DNA of 35,675 nucleotides from an uncultured bacterium. Lineage in GTDB: Bacteria; JAAXHH01. The notes beneath the pieces were generated by a model. The model was given only the letters and a program-made list of their open reading frames with translations, was not told the DNA's origin and did no database searches. Location of the stretch: assembly GCA_913051705.1 (NCBI GenBank), contig CAJXCW010000020.1, positions 1-35,675 of the forward strand, read 5' to 3'. Positions 1 to 6,918 of the stretch are shown here, piece by piece (position 1 is the first letter of the stretch; each line of letters starts with the position of its first letter). A program made the translations under genes and the position numbers.

Positions 1-88
1 TGGAATCAAAATGGATTGATTCTGGAATCCAAATGGATTGATTCTAGAATCAAAATGTATTGATTCTGGAATCAAGGTGGGTTGATTG
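1..88. repeat. Four 22-bp tandem repeats with internal dyad
   Basis: Four consecutive 22-bp units occupy 1-22, 23-44, 45-66 and 67-88. They differ from one another at only a few bases, and the fourth is the most diverged. Each unit carries GAATCA near its left end and TGATTC (or TGATTG) at its right end. These are reverse complements, so every unit is an imperfect palindrome. The array runs off the contig start, so its full length is unknown. There are no spacers between units, so it is not CRISPR. It could be a minisatellite or an operator array, or it could belong to the foreign DNA at this end. Confidence 0.85.
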
Positions 89-188
89 TGGAGGGGTTCG
101 GTCTGTGGTTCGGACATCGAAAAACAAATCAGAACGTTCATTACCGACAAATTGCATCCCCAATTAACACACCTCGCTGGGCCGGCAG

Positions 189-604
189 GACATTGGCGAA
201 TATGGCAATCGCAGCTTTGCCGCCTTCGGACTGGCACAGTCGCTTCAGGTAACGCCTGCCCGACGATCGATGCCACGATCGACGGCAATCGCACTCTGGG
301 CGGCAGCAACACGGTTTCCGACGTCGTCAATCCGGCTCAGCCCGTGGCTAGCGGGGGGCAACTGGGCCAAGACGGCACGCTGTTCGAAGACTTCAACGCG
401 GTCACCCTTGGCATGGCGTGGCGCAAGGATCGGTGGAGCGCCACGGGGCGCGCCGAATATCGCAATGGCGAATTCGCCGATCGCAAGGGCCTGACCCTCG
501 GTGCGATCCGCCAGCTGGGCGAAGGCAGCATCGTCGGATCGGGCTTTACCTGGACGGAAGCGAAAGCCGACAATGGAGCTGCAACCCAAATCATGGACGC
601 GGCG
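189..604 (+). pseudogene. Fragment of sphingomonad-like surface/outer-membrane protein (foreign DNA)
   Basis: This stretch is richer in G+C than most of the window. Its translation reads like the C-terminal part of large surface proteins I associate with Sphingomonadales, with phrases such as [31 protein letters not shown] and [18 protein letters not shown]. The reading frame changes once. From about 189 it runs in one frame ([20 protein letters not shown]), and after an indel near 250-265 it continues in the frame ending at 784. Around 604 it passes without a stop into an unrelated ABC-transporter C-terminus. I infer a foreign fragment joined by chimera formation, not a native gene. The family attribution is from memory and was not searched. 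Confidence 0.55.
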
Positions 605-784
605 ATTGCCATCGCGCACCGTCTATCCACGTTGCGGGATGCCCGCCGCCTGGTGGTGCTGGATCAGGGCCGTGTGGTTGAAGTCGGCACACATGAAGAG
701 TTGATCGCCAAACGCGGTCATTTTCACCATCTGGTGCATTTGCAACAGGTGACCTCGGAGATTATTGCGGTAAGCGGGAAGTAA
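605..784 (+). pseudogene. 3' end of ABC exporter ATPase (partial)
   Basis: Only the last ~59 residues remain. They begin at the H-loop ([19 protein letters not shown]), continue through [19 protein letters not shown] and end at TAA 782-784. The segment is very similar to the same part of the complete ABC protein downstream. This suggests the two were tandem half-transporters forming a heterodimer, as is common for exporter pairs. Walker A, Q-loop, signature and Walker B are absent because the sequence upstream of about 605 is foreign. The real gene is probably intact in the source genome and cut here by the chimeric join. Confidence 0.75.
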
Positions 785-796
785 AAGAAATTGTCT

Positions 797-912
797 GATT
801 TGTTGATTTGGTGATGGCATGTGTCCTCTGGACACGATGCGAGCCCTTCGGGGTTGTCTGATTGACAACCAAAATCACCAAATCACTAGATCGCCAAATC
901 ACTAAATCACTT
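797..912. repeat. Inverted octamer arrays enclosing stacked hairpins
   Basis: GATTTGGTGAT (805-815) is the reverse complement of ATCACCAAATC (874-884). The right side continues as 8-bp CAAATCAC-type repeats to about 910. Between the arms are three small hairpins. GTGTCC/GGACAC (821-826/830-835) is extended by GCAT/ATGC. CCC-TTCG-GGG (844-853) has a UUCG-type tetraloop. GGTTGTC/GACAACC (852-858/864-870) overlaps the preceding one by two bases, so those two may not form fully together. It lies between the two ABC genes and may be a terminator, attenuator or structured repeat. Confidence 0.75.
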
Positions 913-3183
913 ATGAATGATTCGATGACGTACGAAGAAAAGATGCCGGATGAGCTGGCGGAGAAGTGCCGGGCGTCGTTGCGGGATGGAGAGAAAATCC
1001 ATATTACGGCCGCGACCGATCTGTCGGAGGACCTGCGTTTCGAAGAGCGCTGGCTGGTGGTGACGGACCAGCGGCTTTTGCGGCTTAACCCGGACAGCAC
1101 GAACGGGATATCTTCGCTCGATCTGAAAGATATCAAAAGTGCGTCGGTTGAAGAACTCGTGGGCGCCGGTCGATTGAATGTGGAAATGGGAAATGAGCAG
1201 GTCGAATTCATGCAATATACGCCGTCACAACGCAAAAAGTTTGCGCAGATCGCCCGGAGTATTGATCAGCTTATTAAAGAAAAGCCCATGGAGTTTGGCG
1301 ATAAAATCGACAAGACAAAATGCGAAACATGCGGTCGGCTTTTGCCGGAGGTCAATGGCGTATGTGCCTTGTGCACGGATCGACTTGCGATGCTTAAGCG
1401 TATTATGGGGTACATGAAGCCATTCAAGAGGAAAGCTATCTGGATGGTGGCCATTTCGCTCCTCTTTACGGTAGCCGAGTTGGGCCCGCCGTTTATCATG
1501 AAACATATTCTTGATGATGTACTCGGCATTGAGAGCCAGGTCGCAGCCGGGGACAAGTTGCCCCTTCTCTACTGGCTGGTAGGCGCATTCGCCGCGATCC
1601 GACTGCTTTCCTATGTCCTCGAGATTTTCAGAGGCCGGTTGTCCATCTGGCTGGGCGGCCAGGTTACCGTGGCGATACGCGATGACCTGTATAACAATCT
1701 GGTTCACCTGGGGCTCAAATTTTACAATAAACGGCAAGTCGGTTCGCTCATATCGCGGGTGACCAACGATGCGGAAAGTATGATGGATTTCCTGGTCGAC
1801 GGTGTGCCGTATATGCTGAGCAACGCGTTGTTGCTGATCGGAATTCTGATCCTGCTATTCATTACAAGCTGGGAATTGACGCTGCTTGTGTTGATTCCTG
1901 TCCCCTTGATGATTATGGGAGGCTGGTTCTTCTGGGGCCGGTTGATGCGGGCTTTTCGTACCAAATACCACCGATGGAGCAAACTGGTCGGTCTGGCCAG
2001 TGAGATGCTGGCCTCCGTCCGCGTAATGAAAGCCTTCGCTCAGGAAAAAAGGGAGATGCGGCGTTTCGACAAGAACAACGAGGGCGTATTCCGGGGAGAC
2101 TATGGAAGTGAAAAAGAGACATTTATCTTTTTCGGCACGCTCAGTATGCTGACATCCACCGGTCTGATTCTGGTCTGGTATTTCGGGGGAATGGACATCA
2201 TTGAAGGCACATTTACGCTGGGTTCGCTCATGATGTTCATCAGCTACCTGTGGATGCTGTATGAACCGTTGCAGTGGTTCGGTGAGTTGAATACCTGGTC
2301 GAGCCGGGCGATGAGCGGCGCGGAGAAAATCTTCGAAATAATCGACACACCGATAGAGACCGATGACCAGGAGAACCCGGTGGCTATGCCGAATATAAAA
2401 GGGGAAGTGGTCTTCAAAGATGCCTTCTTCGCCTATGAGCCGGGCAAGCCTGTACTTAAGGACATCAATCTGGAGGTCGCATCAGGCGAGATGATCGGTC
2501 TGGTCGGCAAGTCCGGCGCCGGAAAGAGTACGCTGATTAACCTGCTCTGCCGGTTTTATGATATTGACGAAGGCGCGTTGACCATTGACGGGGTGAACAT
2601 TAAGGACATCAGCCTCGAAAATCTCCGCAGTCAGATTGGTATGGTCTTGCAGGAGTCGTTTTTCTTCAGCGGTACGATTGCGGAGAATATCCGATACGGC
2701 CGCCCAATGGCGCCGCTGAAGGAAATCATAGCCGCCGCCCGTGCAGCCAACGCACACGACTTTATCTGTGCCAAACCGGACGGCTACGATACGCAGGTCG
2801 GTGAAAACGGTCGCGAGCTGTCCGGCGGTGAACGACAGCGTATCGCTATCGCACGGGCCATCATTCACAATCCACGTATCCTGATTCTCGATGAAGCGAC
2901 CTCATCGGTGGACACGCACACGGAGAAGTTGATTCAGGAGGCCATCGCCAACCTGATCAAGGGCCGCACGACGTTTGCGATTGCACATCGTCTGTCGACC
3001 CTCCGCCGTGCGGACCGGCTGGTCGTGCTGGACGAAGGTAAAATAGCCGAAGTCGGTTCCCATGCCGAGCTGATGAAAAAGAAAGGCCACTTCTACCGGA
3101 TGGTCGAAACGCAGCGTGCTACGACGGCCATTCTGGGCGTTGGGGGTGGGAAAGATGATCCGAATAAGGAGAAAAAGAGCTGA
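913..3183 (+). CDS. ABC exporter with N-terminal PH-like domain and zinc ribbon
   Basis: This is a fused membrane-ATPase half-transporter of about 756 residues. Residues 1-120 are soluble and resemble a bacterial PH-like domain (RWLVVTDQRLLRL). They are followed by a CxxC-10-CxxC zinc ribbon (Cys137, 140, 151, 154). A type-1 exporter membrane domain with about six helices spans roughly 165-470. The nucleotide-binding domain has Walker A GKSGAGKST (from 532), Q-loop VLQE, signature LSGGERQR (from 636), Walker B ILILDEATSSVD and H-loop AIAHRLST. I chose ATG 913 because the longer reading frame from 862 only translates octamer repeat DNA. The neighbours are a partial ABC ATPase upstream and a DUF1854 gene downstream. 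That trio matches the ABC-ABC-DUF1854 arrangement seen near cyanophycin genes in other bacteria. No cyanophycin gene is present here, so the cargo is unknown. Confidence 0.9.
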   Translation: MNDSMTYEEKMPDELAEKCRASLRDGEKIHITAATDLSEDLRFEERWLVVTDQRLLRLNPDSTNGISSLDLKDIKSASVEELVGAGRLNVEMGNEQVEFMQYTPSQRKKFAQIARSIDQLIKEKPMEFGDKIDKTKCETCGRLLPEVNGVCALCTDRLAMLKRIMGYMKPFKRKAIWMVAISLLFTVAELGPPFIMKHILDDVLGIESQVAAGDKLPLLYWLVGAFAAIRLLSYVLEIFRGRLSIWLGGQVTVAIRDDLYNNLVHLGLKFYNKRQVGSLISRVTNDAESMMDFLVDGVPYMLSNALLLIGILILLFITSWELTLLVLIPVPLMIMGGWFFWGRLMRAFRTKYHRWSKLVGLASEMLASVRVMKAFAQEKREMRRFDKNNEGVFRGDYGSEKETFIFFGTLSMLTSTGLILVWYFGGMDIIEGTFTLGSLMMFISYLWMLYEPLQWFGELNTWSSRAMSGAEKIFEIIDTPIETDDQENPVAMPNIKGEVVFKDAFFAYEPGKPVLKDINLEVASGEMIGLVGKSGAGKSTLINLLCRFYDIDEGALTIDGVNIKDISLENLRSQIGMVLQESFFFSGTIAENIRYGRPMAPLKEIIAAARAANAHDFICAKPDGYDTQVGENGRELSGGERQRIAIARAIIHNPRILILDEATSSVDTHTEKLIQEAIANLIKGRTTFAIAHRLSTLRRADRLVVLDEGKIAEVGSHAELMKKKGHFYRMVETQRATTAILGVGGGKDDPNKEKKS

Positions 3184-3241
3184 ACCACGAAGAACACGGA
3201 AGTTTAAAGATAAAAGAAATTCCCGTGCTCTACGTGGTTCA
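3181..3241. repeat. Inverted repeat between ABC and DUF1854 genes
   Basis: The arm at 3181-3200 starts TGAACCACG and pairs with 3221-3241, ending CGTGGTTCA, with about two mismatches and a one-base bulge. The loop is AT-rich (about 20 nt). The stop codon of the ABC gene is the first three bases of the left arm. The ACCACGAAGAACACG phrase resembles a heptamer-type intergenic repeat known from other bacterial groups. It could act as an mRNA stabiliser or attenuator inside the operon. Confidence 0.8.
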
Positions 3242-3258
3242 GGATCCCGAGGTGATTT

Positions 3259-3807
3259 ATGACCGAAGAAATAAAAACAGAGGACCCGAAAGACACGACG
3301 TTCGAACCGGGGATCGAGTATGCGCCTACAGAGCCGTATAAGGCGCATGGAATTCGTGTGTACCGGGCGCCGAAGAACACAGTGCGAATGACCGTGGGGG
3401 ATGAGAGGTCGTATATTCGAGTCCGTCCGGTTCAGGCCTCTCCCATGGCTTATCCGAATCAATATATCGCTTTGCTGGACTCGAAGAATGAGGAAGTGGC
3501 GTTCATAGAAAACATGGACGATCTGGATGAAACCTCGAAACAGGTGATTGAAGAGGAAATGGCCAGACGTTATCTTAAAGCGCATATTGAGTCTATCTAC
3601 TCTATACAGATGGAGTACGGCGTTGCCTACTGGGATGTGATGACCGATCGGGGCCGCCGTGAATTCGTCATTCGTGGTCATGACAGTACCTTCTGGGTGT
3701 CGGAGACGCGACTTCTCCTTACAGATGTGGACGGCAACCGTTTCGAAATCATTGACTACAAGAAACTTGATGCGGCCAGTGTGAAGATGATTGAAACAAG
3801 TGTGTAA
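3259..3807 (+). CDS. DUF1854 family protein
   Basis: This 182-residue soluble protein has no signal peptide. The region from about residue 30 matches the DUF1854 pattern as I know it: an N-terminal beta-rich part (GIRVYRAPKN, VRPVQASPMAYP), a central YSIQMEYGVAYWDVMTDRG and a C-terminal LLLTDVDGNRFEIIDY. Proteins of this family are annotated as associated with ABC transporters in cyanophycin gene clusters, and no biochemical role is established. GAGGTG lies upstream of ATG at good spacing. It follows the ABC exporter by 75 bp across an inverted repeat, so co-transcription is likely. The assignment is from sequence resemblance and context. Confidence 0.8.
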   Translation: MTEEIKTEDPKDTTFEPGIEYAPTEPYKAHGIRVYRAPKNTVRMTVGDERSYIRVRPVQASPMAYPNQYIALLDSKNEEVAFIENMDDLDETSKQVIEEEMARRYLKAHIESIYSIQMEYGVAYWDVMTDRGRREFVIRGHDSTFWVSETRLLLTDVDGNRFEIIDYKKLDAASVKMIETSV

Positions 3808-3866
3808 CTATACTTTCATCCGCCCGTGGCTTGTGGCACAAGTAGAAGTACATAAAAGGGGATTTT

Positions 3867-4853
3867 ATGAACGATAATTTTCGAGTTCGATTGTTCAGTG
3901 TCATCGGATGTATGGCTCTGCTCATCGTAAGCTGTAGCCAGCCGGCGCCCCCTGAGGAGGACCATGTGCCTGTGAATCCCATGAATGATTTCGGTATGAC
4001 GGCCAGTAATGTATTTTTCTATTACACTGACCTTGACCGGGCAACCATATTTTATACCGAGACATTAGGGTTGAACATTGCTGCAGATTATGGTTTTGCC
4101 AAGATTCTCCAGGTTGCGCCGACCTCGTTTATCACACTGGTTGATGAAACCAAAGGGATGCACAAGTCCAGTGAGCCCAAGACCGTGGCGATTGCTCTGG
4201 TTACGGATCAATTGGGTGAGTGGTGGGATTATATCGAGAAGCAGGATGTCGAGATTAAATTTCCTTACGACCCGAAAGAAGGACGGCCTCACCACGGCTT
4301 TGTCGCGATCGACCCGGAAGGATATCTCCTTGAGTTCGAGCGATTTAACATCCATGAAGAAAATGAAAAACTGATGCCCGTGCTGGATAAAACGGCCACC
4401 GTGTATCCGCCCGACGATCAAACCACGACCGTCCCGCCGGGGCTTGGGTTTAAGGCCACCGTGGTCTGGTTTTATTACAAGGATATGGCAGGTATTCAGC
4501 GTTTTTACGAGGAAGTGATGGGCTTCGATCTGATTGTGGACCAGGGGTGGGCGAAGATCTATCCCATTTCGCCGTCCGGCTATTTCGGTCTGGTCGACGA
4601 ACAACGCGGCATGCACAACTTCACGGAGCAGAAGGCCGTAACCATGTCATTCTGGACGGACCGTCTCGACGACTGGTACGCCTACGCCAGCACCCACGAA
4701 GCCATTAAAATGCGTTCCGAAAAGATCGAAGATGGGAGTCCGGAATACCGTGCGTTTGTCGGCTACGATCCCGAAGGGTATTATATCGAGTGGGATGTGT
4801 TTAACGATGTACCGGATAATGAAGAGCTGCTAAAGATAGTAAAAGGACAGTAA
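3867..4853 (+). CDS. Lipoprotein with two VOC (glyoxalase-like) domains
   Basis: The N-terminus is a lipoprotein signal (MALLIVSC, lipobox Cys near residue 23), followed by a short proline/acid-rich linker. Two homologous VOC modules follow. The first is about residues 45-155 (VFFYYTDLDRATIFYTETLG to YLLEFERF) and the second about 195-310 (VVWFYYKDMAGIQRFYEEVMG to YYIEWDVF). Both keep the terminal Glu of the usual metal site. The first-strand His of classical glyoxalase I is not evident, so the enzyme type (isomerase, dioxygenase or binding protein) cannot be given. AAAGGGG precedes ATG. An exported, membrane-tethered double VOC protein is unusual, since most VOC proteins are cytoplasmic. It probably arose by internal duplication. 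Confidence 0.85.
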   Translation: MNDNFRVRLFSVIGCMALLIVSCSQPAPPEEDHVPVNPMNDFGMTASNVFFYYTDLDRATIFYTETLGLNIAADYGFAKILQVAPTSFITLVDETKGMHKSSEPKTVAIALVTDQLGEWWDYIEKQDVEIKFPYDPKEGRPHHGFVAIDPEGYLLEFERFNIHEENEKLMPVLDKTATVYPPDDQTTTVPPGLGFKATVVWFYYKDMAGIQRFYEEVMGFDLIVDQGWAKIYPISPSGYFGLVDEQRGMHNFTEQKAVTMSFWTDRLDDWYAYASTHEAIKMRSEKIEDGSPEYRAFVGYDPEGYYIEWDVFNDVPDNEELLKIVKGQ

Positions 4854-4873
4854 TAGGTATAACTCGGAACTTT

Positions 4874-5419
4874 TCACTCGGATCTGTTTTTCTCGATCAG
4901 TTCGTCGATCTTCCACTCGGGATAACTCAGCATTTCACCGAAGCGGTGGGCAATCTCTTCGCGGGCTTCGCCGGTATATTGGTTTGATGCGACCAGTTGC
5001 GCTTTCCGGGCTTTGAGATCCAGATATTCCTGTTTGGTTTTTCCCTTGTATATGACAATCACATGTTTACCTACCGTAGGGGATGCGGGGAACAGGTCCG
5101 TCACCAGAAAGTCATTTTCCCGGTATATTTCGACGTTATTCCGTTTGGCGACACGGGCCGCTTCTTCGACGAGCGCATCCATGTCCTCAGGCGATAATAC
5201 GGCGCTCAGGGCCAGGGTCTTGACCCCCACATCCACCATCTCACCGAAAGCGCCGATCGCACCGAGGTTATAAGAGCGCTGGTCAATGGCCGGGGCGTCA
5301 TTCCCCTGGGTGTTGTCCGCCGATTTCTGTTGTCCGTTGCCGCACCCCATGATGGTGATCACAACGAGCATAGACAGAGGCAGCCAGAGGTCATAAGCAT
5401 CCAGTACGCGATAAGTCAT
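4874..5419 (-). CDS. Small lipoprotein, family not recognised
   Basis: This 181-residue protein has a hydrophobic N-terminus and a lipobox-like TIMGC (Cys26), followed by a low-complexity Asn/Gln/Asp linker typical of surface lipoproteins. The rest is mixed alpha/beta with no motif I recognise. It includes VGKHVIVIYKGKTKQEYLDLKARKAQLV and a C-terminal helix ending in EKNRSE (the first phrase covers about 28 residues and is mentioned only by its ends VGKHV and AQLV elsewhere). AGGAGG lies 8 bases upstream of ATG 5419, which fixes the start. It is convergent with the double-VOC lipoprotein gene, with ends 20 bp apart. No function is proposed. Confidence 0.7.
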   Translation of the reverse strand: MTYRVLDAYDLWLPLSMLVVITIMGCGNGQQKSADNTQGNDAPAIDQRSYNLGAIGAFGEMVDVGVKTLALSAVLSPEDMDALVEEAARVAKRNNVEIYRENDFLVTDLFPASPTVGKHVIVIYKGKTKQEYLDLKARKAQLVASNQYTGEAREEIAHRFGEMLSYPEWKIDELIEKNRSE

Positions 5420-5445
5420 ATTGCCTCCTGAGTGTGAGTAAAGTG

Positions 5446-5568
5446 GGCCAATAGCAAATGGCCAATGGGAGTCGGATAGGGAGAATTACATGTCTGTGAC
5501 CCTTCTGTCAACGACTATCTCTGATCTATGATTTTCAACAAAGTACAAAACACAAAGTACATAGCACC
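5446..5568. repeat. Two heptamer arrays upstream of the acetyltransferase gene
   Basis: The first array is GGCCAAT-AGCAAAT-GGCCAAT at 5446-5466. The second, about 5536-5568, is built on ACAAAG-type heptamers (ACAAAGTAC occurs twice). The second shares its core with the array at 24428-24458. They lie in the divergent gap between the lipoprotein (-) and acetyltransferase (+) genes, so they sit in or near the promoter region of both. Confidence 0.7.
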
Positions 5569-5589
5569 TATTAATATGATGAGGAACTT

Positions 5590-6822
5590 ATGACGATCAG
5601 ACCTTATAACGCCGAACGGGATGCGAAAGCAGTACGCCGGATCTGGCGCGAAGTGCATTGGATTAATAGTGATGATGAAGAGCAGATGATGGATCATTTT
5701 CTGGCTGTGGTCCGGGCGTTTGTGGTGGAACTGAATGGGGAAGCTGAATGCCTCGCCACCTCTGTGCCGGGAACATTCAGGTATCTGAATGAGGATCTCT
5801 GTCTTTCGGCGATTACGGGGGTGACCACAAGTCGGGTTGCTCGTAAACAAGGTTTTGCCGGACGGCTAACGGCCGAACGTATCGCTGCAGACGTGGTGGA
5901 AGGCGCTGAAATCTGTGTACTCAGTATGTTCGAACAGGGATTTTACGACCGTCTTGGTTTCGGCACCGGCCCTTACGAGCACAAGGTGCGATTTGATCCG
6001 GCGGATCTGATGGTCGGTGGTCCTTTTCGCGTGCCGAAACGACTGACAAGCGATGATTGGAAGGCGGTTCATGCCGGCCTGCTCGATCGATGTCTCAGCC
6101 ATGGCGCCTGCAGCCTGGCGCCGCCGCGGCTTGTTCAAGCGGAACTGGGGTGTCCCGCCGGCGGTTTCTTCGGTCTGGGCTATGATGACGGTCCGGATGG
6201 CGCACTTACGCATTTTTTCTGGGCGAAGGGGAAGGAGGAATCCGGACCTTATCACCTCAAATTTTTCGTCTATCAGACCTACGATCAACTGCTTGAACTG
6301 CTGGCTCTGCTCAAGTCATTGGGCGATCAGATTCGCCTGGTCAGTCTTATTGAGCCGCCGGAGATTCAATTGCAGGATTTGATCAAACAGCCGTTCCGGG
6401 GACAGATGGTGACGCATAAAACGGGCTACGAGCAACATTGCCGGGCCTCCGCTTACTGGCAGGCCAGGATCTGTAACCTGAAAGCCTGCTTGGAAAAAAC
6501 CCATTTGACCGGGAGCCTGGTTCGGTTTAACCTTTCTCTGCATGATCCCATTTCGGATTTACTGGACGCCGATACGCCCTGGCATGGCATAAGCGGTCAA
6601 TATGTGGTTACCCTTGGACCCGAGTCGAGCGCGGAACCAGGAATTGACGAACACTTGCCCACGCTCACCGCCTCCGTCGGCGCCTTCACCCGCCTATGGC
6701 TCGGCGTTCGCCCGGCGACAGGTCTGGCGGTAACAGATGACCTGGACGGCCTGCCCGAACTACTGTCGGCGCTCGATGAGATCCTGAGGCTGCCTGTGCC
6801 GAATATCGGCTGGGAGTTTTGA
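5590..6822 (+). CDS. Eis-like GNAT N-acetyltransferase
   Basis: The 410-residue length and layout fit the Eis family: an N-terminal GNAT domain with the acetyl-CoA loop SRVARKQGFAGRL (about 81-93), a second GNAT-like domain, and a C-terminal SCP2-like domain (about 300-410). Tyr119 in GFYDRLGFG aligns with the catalytic Tyr of mycobacterial Eis (IYGRFGYG). The protein ends in Phe, as Eis does, where the C-terminal carboxylate serves as general base. Eis proteins acetylate amines such as aminoglycosides or lysines, and the substrate here is unknown. GAGGAA sits upstream of ATG 5590. A strong hairpin and the sulfatase gene follow within 96 bp, possibly in one operon. Confidence 0.88.
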   Translation: MTIRPYNAERDAKAVRRIWREVHWINSDDEEQMMDHFLAVVRAFVVELNGEAECLATSVPGTFRYLNEDLCLSAITGVTTSRVARKQGFAGRLTAERIAADVVEGAEICVLSMFEQGFYDRLGFGTGPYEHKVRFDPADLMVGGPFRVPKRLTSDDWKAVHAGLLDRCLSHGACSLAPPRLVQAELGCPAGGFFGLGYDDGPDGALTHFFWAKGKEESGPYHLKFFVYQTYDQLLELLALLKSLGDQIRLVSLIEPPEIQLQDLIKQPFRGQMVTHKTGYEQHCRASAYWQARICNLKACLEKTHLTGSLVRFNLSLHDPISDLLDADTPWHGISGQYVVTLGPESSAEPGIDEHLPTLTASVGAFTRLWLGVRPATGLAVTDDLDGLPELLSALDEILRLPVPNIGWEF

Positions 6823-6845
6823 TATGTCCGGCTGGCCAATACACC

Positions 6846-6868
6846 GCCCGGTGCTGAAGCAACCGGGC
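6846..6868. terminator. GC-rich hairpin after the acetyltransferase gene
   Basis: GCCCGGT (6846-6852) pairs with ACCGGGC (6862-6868). The stem extends inward by two further pairs around a TGAA loop, with one bulged A. It lies 24 bases past the acetyltransferase stop. No T-run follows, so it is not a classical intrinsic terminator. An mRNA-stabilising or attenuating stem is equally possible. Confidence 0.5.
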
Positions 6869-6889
6869 TCCAACTGCAATCGGTCTCTT

Positions 6890-6917
6890 CATTCACCATT
6901 CACCAATCACCAATCAT
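6890..6917. repeat. Heptamer array abutting the sulfatase start codon
   Basis: Four heptamers run in register: CATTCAC twice (6890-6903), CAATCAC (6904-6910) and CAATCAT (6911-6917). One base later comes ATG 6919 of the sulfatase. The array occupies the place of a Shine-Dalgarno sequence and contains no purine-rich site. Confidence 0.85.
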
Positions 6918-6918
6918 C

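Noticed and set aside
1-88. CRISPR array
   Set aside because: The 22-bp units are directly adjacent with no spacers and no cas genes are present.
86-784. Single 232-residue protein with an ABC C-terminus
   Set aside because: The frame joins unrelated protein types and starts in non-coding repeat-flanking DNA; better explained as a chimera.
862-912. N-terminal extension of the ABC exporter (MTTKITKSLDRQITKSL)
   Set aside because: It only translates octamer repeat DNA; ATG 913 begins the conserved protein.
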